Of a DNA stretch of 64,000 nucleotides, positions 1 through 7,747 are shown piece after piece (position 1 is the stretch's first letter; the number at the start of each line of letters is the position of its first letter). Source of the DNA: Palsa-504 sp963739615. Lineage in GTDB: Bacteria > Actinomycetota > Actinomycetes > Streptosporangiales > Streptosporangiaceae. The stretch is from positions 310,001 to 374,000 of the forward strand of contig CAVUBD010000016.1 of assembly GCA_963739615.1 (NCBI GenBank), written 5' to 3'. Below the pieces are notes generated by a model. The model was not told where the DNA came from. It saw only the letters and a program-made list of their open reading frames with translations, and made no database searches. The translations under genes and the position numbers were made by a program.

Positions 1-962
1 AGGCAGCAACGACCAACGACTGTGGTTGCGTAACCCTTGTGATGCATGGCGGCGAGCCAACACTGCTGCCGGTTAACATGTTCGAGAACTACCTTGAACG
101 CGCCCAGAGCCGGCTCGGTTCAAGGCTGAACCGCATTGCATTGCAGACCAATGGCACCCTATTGTCAGACGCATGGATCGACTGCCTCCTATGTTTCGGC
201 GTGGACGTGAGTGTCAGCATCGACGGCCCGGCTTACATCCACGACGGAGTCCGGCTGACACACGACGGGCGAGGAAGTCACAAGAGCGTCGTCAACTCCG
301 TTCGCCGACTGCAGGACCGGGGTATGGACGTCGGATCTCTTAGTGTCATTACGCCGGGAGCCGATGGGCTGGAAGTCTTCAGACACCTCCTGTCGCTCGA
401 CCTGCGCCGTATGAACTTCCTCCTCCCAGATGTGTCTCACGACGACTTCGACGCATGGTACGGCAACTTCGGTGCTACACCTGTCGCCGACTTCTTGCTG
501 CCAATTTTCGACGCCTGGTTCGCGATGGACAACCCGGAGATCGTCATTACTGTCTTCTGGGACATCATCGAGCGTCTGCTGGGCGGGCCAGGGATCACCG
601 ACATGTTTGGGAATCCGACTCTCAAGTACGTCGCAGTGGAGACGGACGGATCGGTGGAGGCACTCGATGCCCTCAAGGTTGGACGGCAAGGACTCGCGGA
701 TACGGGGCTCAACGTCCAACGTGAAGCACTCTCGGATCTGTCGGGGAGCACCACCTTGGCCGCACGATCGTTGACTACAGGGTTCCCGTTGAGCGCGGAG
801 TGCCGCGCGTGTACTTACGCGGACTCGTGCGCTGGTGGCTATCTGCCTCATCGCTATGCGCACGGGAACAGCTTCGATAATCCGTCGGTTTGGTGCCGCG
901 ACCTGAAGAAGTTGTTTGCACACGCCAGTGCTGTGGCGGGTACAGCCAACTTCGGGGCGTGA
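1..962 (+). CDS. Radical SAM/SPASM maturase, FxsB-like (5' end outside window)
   Basis: The reading frame is open to the left edge, so the N-terminus, including the CxxxCxxC iron-sulfur motif of the radical SAM core, lies outside the window. The visible part starts inside the TIM barrel (VMHGGEPTLL, the GGEP motif that contacts SAM) and ends in a SPASM-type cysteine region: CRACTYADSC, then GGYLPHRY, then FDNPSVWC. This ending is characteristic of the FxsB group, which modifies ribosomal peptides. The stop overlaps the next gene (GTGA), so the two are probably co-translated. The substrate peptide gene is not visible and may lie to the left. The family call is firm; FxsB rather than a sister group is an inference. 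Confidence 0.82.
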   Translation, partial: AATTNDCGCVTLVMHGGEPTLLPVNMFENYLERAQSRLGSRLNRIALQTNGTLLSDAWIDCLLCFGVDVSVSIDGPAYIHDGVRLTHDGRGSHKSVVNSVRRLQDRGMDVGSLSVITPGADGLEVFRHLLSLDLRRMNFLLPDVSHDDFDAWYGNFGATPVADFLLPIFDAWFAMDNPEIVITVFWDIIERLLGGPGITDMFGNPTLKYVAVETDGSVEALDALKVGRQGLADTGLNVQREALSDLSGSTTLAARSLTTGFPLSAECRACTYADSCAGGYLPHRYAHGNSFDNPSVWCRDLKKLFAHASAVAGTANFGA

Positions 963-2965
963 CGCGCAGGATGTTCGTGATCTGCCTGCTTAACGCTCGG
1001 GGCGACTACCTGCTGAATCTGCCCGCCTTGCGTGCCCTCGCTACCGTCGCGGACTCGCCGACGGTCCTCGTCGTCCGGTCCGGTGCCCACTGGACCTTTC
1101 TCAGGGACGTGTCCGTCGAGCATGTCGTGGAAGTCGACGTTGAATATCGCGATCATGCGTACCATTTCGACCCTGAGTCGGCCGCCTGCCACATACTCAA
1201 GATGGGAAAGGTAGACACCTTCGTCTCCTTGAATCCGTGGTGGTCCGACTCGCTGGAAGCATTGGTCATGTCATTGCGTCCTCGGCTGTCCGTCGGCTTT
1301 GGTTCGGGACCATGGCATGAGCTTCTACCCCTTGACTTTACCTGTCACAACGTCGATCTCGCCTTCATGGCCGCGCAAGTTTTCGACGCGGACCTCAAAC
1401 CAGATTCCTTCTCCTGGTCTCCTGCCTACCCGCCGGAGGCCTTTCGTTTCGCCCGGGGACTCCGTGACGAGCTCACGGGCGGTCCTATAATGGTGGTCCA
1501 CCGGGATACCAAGCCGCCGAAGGAATGGATTGACGGTCGGTGGTTGGAGTTCCTTCACGCGTGGCTGGCCGAAAACCAGTCTGGCATTGTGATCGACGTC
1601 AGTCTTAAGCCTTTGGTCATCACAGATGCTGACAAGTGCTGGGGTCGAGTTCTGCATACATTGGGTCTACCGCTCGAGCACGCCCTTGCTGTCACCAGCA
1701 CGGCAGACATGTTTGTGGGGGTGGACAGCTGCTTCTTGCACGCTGCTGACCTGGCACGGATCCCGGCTGTGGGTCTCTTCTTCGCCACAGAGCCGCATGA
1801 GTTCGGGTTGCGATGGTCGACGCATCGCAACCTCGCCGCAGCAACACCCGAGGACCTAGGAGCAGCTTCGGTGCACGAAGCGCTCGCTGCACTCGTGCGT
1901 ATTCCCACCAGAAATCGTGTGAGGGGGACGGCTACATCGAACCATACTGCAGCGTTCCGCGAACGACACATCGGGGCGCGCTCGGGCTTCCGAAATCGTG
2001 AGGACCTTCACCTGTCCACGGTCGGTCTGGGGACGGGTCGCTTGGCCCTCGATCGAGATCTCGACGCAATAGAGGTTCTGCTGTCCAGTCTGGTCTCAGG
2101 CTGCAACGTCTTTGATATTGCCGGTAACTACGGCGACGGCGATGCGGCCTCCCTCGTCGGTCGTGGCCTAAGTCGTGCATTCGTGCAGAGTGCGGCGACG
2201 CGGTCAGAGATCTTTCTCTGCGGTAAGGCAGGATTCACCGGACATCTCCGTGGATCATCAGCTGCTCGGGATCGCGGCTGGGCGGATCTCGAGCACTGCA
2301 TGGAACATGACTACCTATTGTGGGAGTTCGAACGGCAGTGTCGCTGGCTCGGAGTTACGTGCCTAGATGCCTTCTTGATACAGAACCCAGAGGAGGCTCT
2401 GGTTGCGCTGGGCGCTGAACATTTTAAGCGTCAACTCAGGTCCGCCTTCGACCTGTTCGAACATCTGGTGTCCCGAAGGCGGCTGCAATTGTACGGTGTC
2501 AGCACGGCCGAAGCGCTGCGGGTGCCGCAGGGAGATCCGCGGCATCTTGACTTGCAGGAACTGCTTGACGCAGCGCGCCAATCCGGTGGTGAGGGGCACA
2601 AATTCCGCGTGGTTGAACTTCCGGTCAGCGTGCTGCGACTGGAAGCTTTGGAAGTGGCCGCACACACTCCGAAGCATGGAGGAACGGCAGATGCGATACC
2701 CGCTCTGATTTGGGCCGACAAAGAAAAAATGATTGTGCTTGGTAGCAGCCCGCTCAACGGCGGCTGGCAGTTGCAGGCCGTTTCAGAAGCTGTTGCCGAC
2801 GTGATCAACAGTCAGGATCGCATCTCTGCCCTCCTCCAGGTGGCTCGCAGCCTACCCGGCGTCACAACGACCCTGGTTGGAGTAACAAGCCCGGAACATC
2901 TGACGAGTGTGAGGGCTGTTCTCGGCGAGGAGGTGCTCGATCTGACAGACGAGAAGTTCATGTGA
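959..2965 (+). CDS. Glycosyltransferase family 9-like domain fused to an aldo/keto reductase
   Basis: A 668-residue two-domain protein. Residues 1 to about 320 look like a GT9 (heptosyltransferase-type) fold, with the nucleotide-sugar segment VGVDSCFLHAADLARIP near residue 250. From about residue 355 an aldo/keto reductase begins: FDIAGNYGDG carries the usual catalytic Asp (about 386) and Tyr (about 391), and CGKAGF the Lys (about 423). The fourth tetrad residue, normally His, appears to be Gln in FLIQNPEE (about 475). GTG at 959 gives a GTGA overlap with the upstream maturase; ATG at 971 is the alternative. The context suggests sugar or redox tailoring of a peptide. I do not know a characterised protein with this fusion. 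Confidence 0.75.
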   Translation: MTRRMFVICLLNARGDYLLNLPALRALATVADSPTVLVVRSGAHWTFLRDVSVEHVVEVDVEYRDHAYHFDPESAACHILKMGKVDTFVSLNPWWSDSLEALVMSLRPRLSVGFGSGPWHELLPLDFTCHNVDLAFMAAQVFDADLKPDSFSWSPAYPPEAFRFARGLRDELTGGPIMVVHRDTKPPKEWIDGRWLEFLHAWLAENQSGIVIDVSLKPLVITDADKCWGRVLHTLGLPLEHALAVTSTADMFVGVDSCFLHAADLARIPAVGLFFATEPHEFGLRWSTHRNLAAATPEDLGAASVHEALAALVRIPTRNRVRGTATSNHTAAFRERHIGARSGFRNREDLHLSTVGLGTGRLALDRDLDAIEVLLSSLVSGCNVFDIAGNYGDGDAASLVGRGLSRAFVQSAATRSEIFLCGKAGFTGHLRGSSAARDRGWADLEHCMEHDYLLWEFERQCRWLGVTCLDAFLIQNPEEALVALGAEHFKRQLRSAFDLFEHLVSRRRLQLYGVSTAEALRVPQGDPRHLDLQELLDAARQSGGEGHKFRVVELPVSVLRLEALEVAAHTPKHGGTADAIPALIWADKEKMIVLGSSPLNGGWQLQAVSEAVADVINSQDRISALLQVARSLPGVTTTLVGVTSPEHLTSVRAVLGEEVLDLTDEKFM

Positions 2966-3539
2966 TGCGCCGGAAGTCACTGTGATTGTAGAGTTTCGGA
3001 TCCGCTCGAGGCGGCAGCCCCAACTGGCCCGTCCGAGCGTCATTCAAGAGTTGCTCAACGACGAGCTCAATATGCCGGGACTTCTCAAGGGACCGTCGGT
3101 ACATCTCTTTGCATTGTTCGTGACGCTGCTGAGACAGCCCCGGATCGTCGCCCAAAGCTCGAAGACTATCCAGCTTTAGTTGCGCGACAACCATAAGATC
3201 AGCGAACTCCCCAATCGTCAGCTGATAAAGCTGGGCAGATGCAGTCGCAGCCACATGAAAAGGAGCCGGATCGTCGGCTCCGCCGGTCGGAACGGAATCG
3301 ATTCCGTCCACGATCTTATGCCGACGCGAATTAGCACGATCAATCTGACGTTTGAGCGCCCCGACTTCGTCATCAGATGCTTCAGCGCTGCGACATTGAT
3401 CCTCCAGCCGCCAGAGCCGTTGATGGATATGAATCAGTTCGTCGAGTTGCTCGCTGGACCGATGAAATGCTCGGAGCAGTCTTCGCGCCGACTGGACCGG
3501 CCCCGGTTCCATGGGTTCTATCACCCTGAGAGCACTCAC
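2958..3539 (-). CDS. DUF4254 family protein
   Basis: The central part reads LIHIHQRLWRLEDQCRSAEA, then VGALKRQIDRANSRRHKIVD. This is the helical DUF4254 signature (HxxLWxLEDxAR ... IDxxNxxRNxxIExID). DUF4254 genes commonly accompany family 9 glycosyltransferases, and this one converges on a GT9-containing gene with an 8-base tail overlap. The biochemical role of the family is not known to me. I chose the GTG at 3539 (VSALRVIEPM), which has a GGAG about 9 bases upstream; the frame extends to a TTG at 3557. Lower GC and non-actinobacterial-looking codon choice, shared with the two genes to the left, suggest one acquired block. Confidence 0.72.
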   Translation of the reverse strand: MSALRVIEPMEPGPVQSARRLLRAFHRSSEQLDELIHIHQRLWRLEDQCRSAEASDDEVGALKRQIDRANSRRHKIVDGIDSVPTGGADDPAPFHVAATASAQLYQLTIGEFADLMVVAQLKLDSLRALGDDPGLSQQRHEQCKEMYRRSLEKSRHIELVVEQLLNDARTGQLGLPPRADPKLYNHSDFRRIT

Positions 3540-3992
3540 CTGGAAAAGCTCCAACAACCCAGCTCACGCGTACAGACGCTAGCTAACGGTGATTTCCGTA
3601 CCCGCAACACGCATAACAAGTGTACCGCATAGTGCCGTTTCGTCTCGGGATTCCTGTGGGATCATCACCGCGGGGCCCCGGCGTGTTCCGTGAATGTCCG
3701 CATCTGCCCTAATCGAGGCCGTGAAGGCGGTGAGTTTCGGCGGGCGTGGGTGGTCACGGCGGCCTTCGGGAACGTGCAGGTAGCCGACGTCAGTGATGGC
3801 GGCGCGGATGGTGGCCAGGTTGGCGGGGCCCCGCGGTTCGCAGCGAGATCTTCTCGGCCGCCGGCGATGTGTATAACCTGGTGGGAGATGCATACGATCC
3901 CCGCCATGCGCAACGGGGCAGGCGGCAAGACCTGCGCATTGCCGCAGGTGTGCACGCTGGATCGGGACGGAAGCGGGCAGGAGGTGGGCGGG
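3540..3992. other. Intergenic stretch with no confident gene
   Basis: I find no ORF with recognisable family features here. A minus-strand reading around 3640-3830 contains YLHVPEGRRDHPRPPKL, which looks protein-like and may be the tail of a decayed gene, but there is no start and no family I can name. Confidence 0.3.
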
Positions 3993-4490
3993 ATGCCCGC
4001 GGTGCGGATCCGCCGGATTTATGAGGACCCCTCGCCTGCCGACGGCAGGCGCATCCTGGTGGACCGGCTCTGGCCGCGCGGGCTGGCCAAGAGCGCCGCC
4101 GCCATCGACGAGTGGGCCAAGGCGGTGGCCCCCTCCGACGAACTGCGCCGCTGGTACGGTCACGAACCAGGCAAGTTCGCCGAGTTCCAGCGCCGCTACC
4201 AAGATGAGCTGCAAGAGCCAGAACGGGCGCAGGCTCTCCAGCACCTGAGCGAACTGGCCAAGTCCGGGACGATAACCCTGCTGACCGCCACCAGGGACGT
4301 GGAGCACAGCCAGGCGGCGGCGCTCGCGCACCGACTCGCGGCGGATCCCGCTACCCGCTGCGAGGAAGAAGAACGTGGCGGCGATCCGCCCTGCTGGCTT
4401 CATCGCGTCTGCCCGCAATGCGGTGCCATCGCCAGCACCGACCCGCCCACCACCTGCCCGCAATGCCGAGCCGACATGCCCGGGGTGTGA
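3993..4490 (+). CDS. DUF488 family protein with C-terminal zinc ribbon
   Basis: A 165-residue protein. Residues 1-115 match DUF488: IRRIYEDPSPADGRRILVDR, then LWPRGL, then WYGH and the C-terminal segment GTITLLTATRDVEHSQAAAL. DUF488 proteins are small, uncharacterised and sometimes linked to stress or restriction. After the domain, where most family members end, there is an extra tail of about 45 residues with CPQCGAIAS and CPQCRADM, a likely zinc ribbon. ATG at 3993 has an AGGAGG 8 bases upstream, which rules out the longer upstream extension of the frame. Function beyond the domain assignment is unknown. Confidence 0.82.
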   Translation: MPAVRIRRIYEDPSPADGRRILVDRLWPRGLAKSAAAIDEWAKAVAPSDELRRWYGHEPGKFAEFQRRYQDELQEPERAQALQHLSELAKSGTITLLTATRDVEHSQAAALAHRLAADPATRCEEEERGGDPPCWLHRVCPQCGAIASTDPPTTCPQCRADMPGV

Positions 4491-4506
4491 CCTGCCCGGA
4501 TTCGGG

Positions 4507-4890
4507 CTACGTGGCCAGGATCCTCGCCTTCTCGGCGGCGAACTCTTCGTCTGTCAGCAGGCCCTGGGACCTCATCTCGCCAAGTTCTCTGATCTTGGCC
4601 ATGCGGTCCTCCGGCGCCGCCGCGGGCGGTGCTGCCGCCGGCGGCGCTGCCTGCTGGGCCTGGACGTTGGCCGCCGCCTGGGCAGCCGCCTGCTCCGCCG
4701 CCTGGTCGATCATTGCCTGCTGCTCCGCCGCCGCCTGCTGCTGCTGATCCGCGGCCGCCTGCTGCTGCTGGGCGGCGTTCGCCGCGCCGCGCCGCGACAC
4801 GCCGCCGGCGACGGCGGTGGCCGTGCCGGCCACGACTGCGGTACGGGCCACGGTGCCAACCAGGCCCGGGCGTCCTGCCCTTCTGCGCAT
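4507..4890 (-). CDS. SHOCT domain protein with Ala/Gln-rich middle
   Basis: A 127-residue protein: a basic start (MRRRAGRPG), a hydrophobic stretch (GTVARTAVVAGTATAVAGG) that may be one membrane segment, a Gln/Ala-rich low-complexity middle of about 50 residues, and a C-terminal SHOCT helix pair (KIRELGEMRSQGLLTDEEF, followed by AAEKARIL). SHOCT domains are short C-terminal modules thought to mediate oligomerisation. An AGGAG lies just upstream of the ATG. The gene follows the DUF6325 gene by 8 bases on the same strand. This two-gene pair is recurrent in actinomycetes. Confidence 0.82.
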   Translation of the reverse strand: MRRRAGRPGLVGTVARTAVVAGTATAVAGGVSRRGAANAAQQQQAAADQQQQAAAEQQAMIDQAAEQAAAQAAANVQAQQAAPPAAAPPAAAPEDRMAKIRELGEMRSQGLLTDEEFAAEKARILAT

Positions 4891-4898
4891 GACTTCTC

Positions 4899-5339
4899 CT
4901 ACTCCTCGTCGAGTGCTGCGATGGCCTGCAGCACCGTCTCGCGGGGAATCCGGTCCTGGCTGATCAACTGGCCATGCGAAGCGCGGATCGCCGCCGCGAT
5001 ACGGCCAGCCCAGGTATTTTCCCACACGATCACCAGCGCCGACGAGCCTGCCTTCAGCCCGCTTGCGATCTCGTTCAGATCCTCCTCGCTCAGCAGGTCG
5101 AAATGCGCGTCGTGGAGGCGCTCGAACGCGTCAGCGACAGCTGCATCAGCGACCTCAGCGTACGAGATGGACTCATCGTCGTCCTTGCTCACGAACGCCA
5201 GGTCGATGATCCGGACTGTCCCGCTGTCGTTCAAGTCCGACAGGGCCGGAGCCACGTCCCCGCTGAACTCATTCCCCTCGAACAAGATCACGGCCACGTC
5301 GACCGGGCCGATCGTGTCCGCATCCAGGCCTACCGGCAT
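4899..5339 (-). CDS. DUF6325 family protein
   Basis: A 146-residue acidic protein. It opens with GPVDVAVILFEGNEFSGDVA and RIIDLAFVSKD, the pattern of the DUF6325/DUF1269-like family, in which a short strand-rich repeat reads GPVDxLVVxFPG and RVLDLxFVxK. The C-terminal half contains SALVIVWENTWAGRIAAAIR, also conserved in the family. Function is not known; members sit in stress-type operons with SHOCT proteins, as here, where the SHOCT gene follows after 8 bases. It is transcribed away from the PadR/HD gene, and the 212-base divergent region holds AT-rich CTATAG-type elements. Confidence 0.78.
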   Translation of the reverse strand: MPVGLDADTIGPVDVAVILFEGNEFSGDVAPALSDLNDSGTVRIIDLAFVSKDDDESISYAEVADAAVADAFERLHDAHFDLLSEEDLNEIASGLKAGSSALVIVWENTWAGRIAAAIRASHGQLISQDRIPRETVLQAIAALDEE

Positions 5340-5376
5340 GACATGGCCTCCCTCGACTATGGCTAATGCTCAACAG

Positions 5377-5544
5377 ACTCTATAGTGCGGCGGTCTTCGG
5401 CCACATCACCCCCGGCGAGGGATGCTGATCAACTTGGCGGTAGGTACACGCTGGGCAAGAACCCGGCGCCTTGCCGAGCCGCTGATCGCGGTTGGCGCGC
5501 CGACGGCCCGCACTCTCGACAGGCTAGCTCTAGCTATATAGAGT
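5377..5544. promoter_or_regulatory. Divergent promoter region with related AT-rich elements
   Basis: Between the divergent DUF6325 and PadR/HD genes, ACTCTATAGT (5377-5386) and CTCTAGCTATATAGAG (5529-5544) share the CTATA/TAGAG core and stand out in otherwise GC-rich DNA. The second lies 7 bases before the PadR/HD start. PadR repressors bind AT-rich dyads, so autoregulation is plausible but not shown. Confidence 0.35.
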
Positions 5545-5551
5545 TCTATTT

Positions 5552-6460
5552 ATGAAGTATGCCGTCAGGATGACCTGGCCGGTCCAGCAGGTGCTGCGCG
5601 CCCTGCTGGACCAAGCGGACCTCCCGAGGTACGGGCTGGAGATCAGCAAGCTGGCCGACCTGGAGACTGGCACGTTGTACCCGGTCATGGCGAGGCTCGA
5701 GGGCGTGGGGTGGGTGGAAAGCAGCTGGGAAGACCCGGAGCTCAGCCGGGCTTCGTCAGATCGTCAGGCAGCCCGCCCGGATGCCGACGTCGAACTCATC
5801 CAGCGAGCCTATGACGTAGCCGCGCACTGGCATCAGGGCCAGACCCGCCGGAGCGGTGACCCCTACATCACTCACCCGCTGGCTGTCGCGACCATCCTGG
5901 CGGGGATCGGCGCGGACGACCAGATGCTGTGCGCGGCGATGCTGCATGACACGATCGAGGACACCCGCTGCACGCTCACCACGCTAAGCCTCCAGTTCGG
6001 CGCCGAAGTCGAGGGCTTGCTGGCGGGAATCACCGCGCTCGGCCGGATCAAGAGCGGACGGGGGCGCAAGGCGGCTCAGCTACTGGCCGCCGTGGAATCC
6101 GCCGACCCCAGGGTTCTCGCGATCAAGCTGGCGGACCGGCTGCACAACATGCGCACCGTGCAGTTCATTCCGCAGGCAAAGCAACTGCGCAGGGCCAGGG
6201 AAGCACTCGATATCTTCGTCCCGGTCGCTTCCCGGCTCAGCTTGGACACGATCGAGGCGGAGCTGGAAATCCTCTCCCGCGCCACGATGAAGCGCAACCG
6301 GTACACGCGCTCGGTTTCCGGCCACCTGCTCATCGCGGTGACCACAGTGCTGCCAGCGGCCGAGTCCCGCGCCGCCCCGCGGCGCTCGCGCTGGCGTGGA
6401 CCGCGCTGCTCATCGCCGCCGCCGGCCTGTCCGGCCGCGCGGGCCTGGGCACGGCGCTGA
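5552..6460 (+). CDS. PadR-like winged helix fused to a RelA/SpoT-type HD hydrolase domain
   Basis: Residues 1-62 look like the PadR winged helix (VLRALLDQADLPRYGLEISK, then TGTLYPVMARLEGVGWVES). Residues about 75-250 are the HD domain of the SpoT/RSH group, with YITHPLAVA, LHDTIEDT (about 130) and the diagnostic IKLADRLHNMRT (about 191). Such HD domains hydrolyse (p)ppGpp; there is no synthetase or TGS domain, so this would be a small alarmone hydrolase carrying a DNA-binding head. The last 30 residues or so are Arg/Pro-rich out-of-frame sequence over the next gene remnant, so the natural C-terminus is probably lost. The junction may be natural or may be the scar of a deletion. Confidence 0.68.
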   Translation: MKYAVRMTWPVQQVLRALLDQADLPRYGLEISKLADLETGTLYPVMARLEGVGWVESSWEDPELSRASSDRQAARPDADVELIQRAYDVAAHWHQGQTRRSGDPYITHPLAVATILAGIGADDQMLCAAMLHDTIEDTRCTLTTLSLQFGAEVEGLLAGITALGRIKSGRGRKAAQLLAAVESADPRVLAIKLADRLHNMRTVQFIPQAKQLRRAREALDIFVPVASRLSLDTIEAELEILSRATMKRNRYTRSVSGHLLIAVTTVLPAAESRAAPRRSRWRGPRCSSPPPACPAARAWARR

Positions 6461-6720
6461 CCGGCGCGTTCCTGCTGCAGGTCACGCCCTCGGTCTGGAC
6501 GGCTTACCAGGCCGACCGCACCGCGGGCATCGCCACGGGCACGTGGCTGCTCATCTTCGGCGAACTGGCCTGCTGGGGCGTCTTCGGCATCTACCAGTCC
6601 GACCCGCGGCTGATCGTCCTCGGGGCGACCGGCGTCGCGGCCAGCCTGCTCGTCCTGGCCCGGGTGGCCAGGCCGCGCGCGCCTCGCGCCCTGGCCGCAG
6701 AACTCATGGAGGTGCCGTGA
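6385..6720 (+). pseudogene. PQ-loop/SWEET-like membrane protein fragment
   Basis: In this frame I read about 110 residues of a membrane protein: LTGAFLLQVTPSVWTAYQAD, then TGTWLLIFGELACWGVFGIY, then LIVLGATGVAASLLVLARV. The pattern (helix, P-x-x-W-x-A-Y, G-x-x-x-x-T-W, W-x-x-F/Y-G) fits PQ-loop sugar or amino-acid transporters. There is no ATG, GTG or TTG in the frame before the first helix, and the frame runs into the end of the PadR/HD gene, so the 5' part is missing. Probably not expressed on its own. Confidence 0.45.
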
Positions 6721-6721
6721 C

Positions 6722-7312
6722 GGCGAGCATTTCCCGCTGTTCGCCCGCGGCCCGGCGGCCGTGGCGTCCTGGTTCGGCGACTACCGGGCGACGAACGTGC
6801 GGCTGTTCACCTACCCGCGCCCGACGGTGGCCGCGGTAAACGGGCACGCCTTCGCCGGCGGGCTCATCACCGCCGCCGTGTGTGACCACCGGGTCGCCGT
6901 CGCCGACGGGGCGCGGTTCGGGCTCAACGAGGTGCCGATCGGAATCCCGATGCCCGCGGTGTACGTCCGCATGCTCGCCTATGCCTGGGGCGAGCCGACC
7001 GCGGCCCGCACATGCCTGCTCGGGGAGGTCTTCACCTCGGCGCAGGCGCACGCGCTGGGCATGGTGAACGAGCTGGCGCCGGCCGGGGAGCTGCTGGACC
7101 GGGCCGTCGCGATCGCCGAGCGGACGCCCGAGGACTGCCTCGGGCAGTACGCGTTCACCAAGCGGGCCTGCCAGGCCGCCGCCCTGCGCGACATCGCCGA
7201 GCTCGCCGACCCGCTCGATGCCGAGCTCCCCGACGCCATGACGAGCGACCAGGCCCGGCACGCGCATCGCCGCTACTGGCAGCAGCTCAAAGGCCGCCGG
7301 CCGCCGTGGTGA
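6722..7312 (+). pseudogene. Enoyl-CoA hydratase/isomerase (crotonase), N-terminus missing
   Basis: The frame reads GEHFPLFARG, then PRPTVAAVNGHAFAGG and FGLNEVPIGI. These are the crotonase oxyanion-hole loop (NGHAFAGG) and the segment carrying the acidic residue around the active site. About 190 residues remain of the usual 250-260; the first strands, up to the region before GEHF, are lost where the PQ-loop fragment ends. The first possible start codon in frame (GTG at 6761) comes too late to restore the fold. The rest of the C-terminus is well conserved, so the loss looks recent. Confidence 0.6.
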
Positions 7313-7423
7313 GCCATAGCAGCCAAGGCGCAGGCACGGTGCCGCGTCGAGCCGCAGTAGCGCCGGGCGGAAAGGGCCCGCCCGGCCGGCCCGGCGGCGG
7401 GCGTCGTGTAGCAGGATGGATGC

Positions 7424-7747
7424 ATGCTGGTCGTTCATGTTCATGCGCGGGTGCGGCCGGAGCGGTTGGGCGATTTCCTGGCCGCGACGGTGGTCAACGC
7501 GCGGGAGTCGCTGGCCGAGCCGGGCGTGGTGCGGTTCGATGTGATCCAGGATCAGGCCGACCCGGCGCATGTGGTGCTGACCGAGGTCTACCGGGACGAG
7601 CAGGCGCCGGCGGCGCACAAGCTGACGCCGCACTATGCGGCCTGGCGTGACGCGGTCGCCGAGATGATGGCGGAGCCACGGCAATCGGTCCGGTATTCCG
7701 CGGTGTTCCCCGATGACAGCCGCGGCTGGGCCAGTGGCTCGCCGTGA
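7424..7747 (+). CDS. Antibiotic biosynthesis monooxygenase (ABM) domain protein
   Basis: A 107-residue protein of the ferredoxin-like ABM family: VVHVHARVRPERLGDFLAAT, then SLAEPGVVRFDVIQDQADPA and VLTEVYRDEQAPAAHKLTPH. The ending HxxTPHYxxWRDAV is typical of LsrG/YgiN-like members, which are cofactor-independent quinol oxygenases or isomerases. Its stop overlaps the GTG of the iron alcohol dehydrogenase (GTGA), so the two form an operon and probably act on the same small metabolite, which the sequence does not identify. Confidence 0.85.
   Translation: MLVVHVHARVRPERLGDFLAATVVNARESLAEPGVVRFDVIQDQADPAHVVLTEVYRDEQAPAAHKLTPHYAAWRDAVAEMMAEPRQSVRYSAVFPDDSRGWASGSP

Noticed and set aside
3382..3567. 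61-residue minus-strand ORF overlapping the DUF4254 gene
   Set aside because: Out-of-frame shadow of DUF4254.
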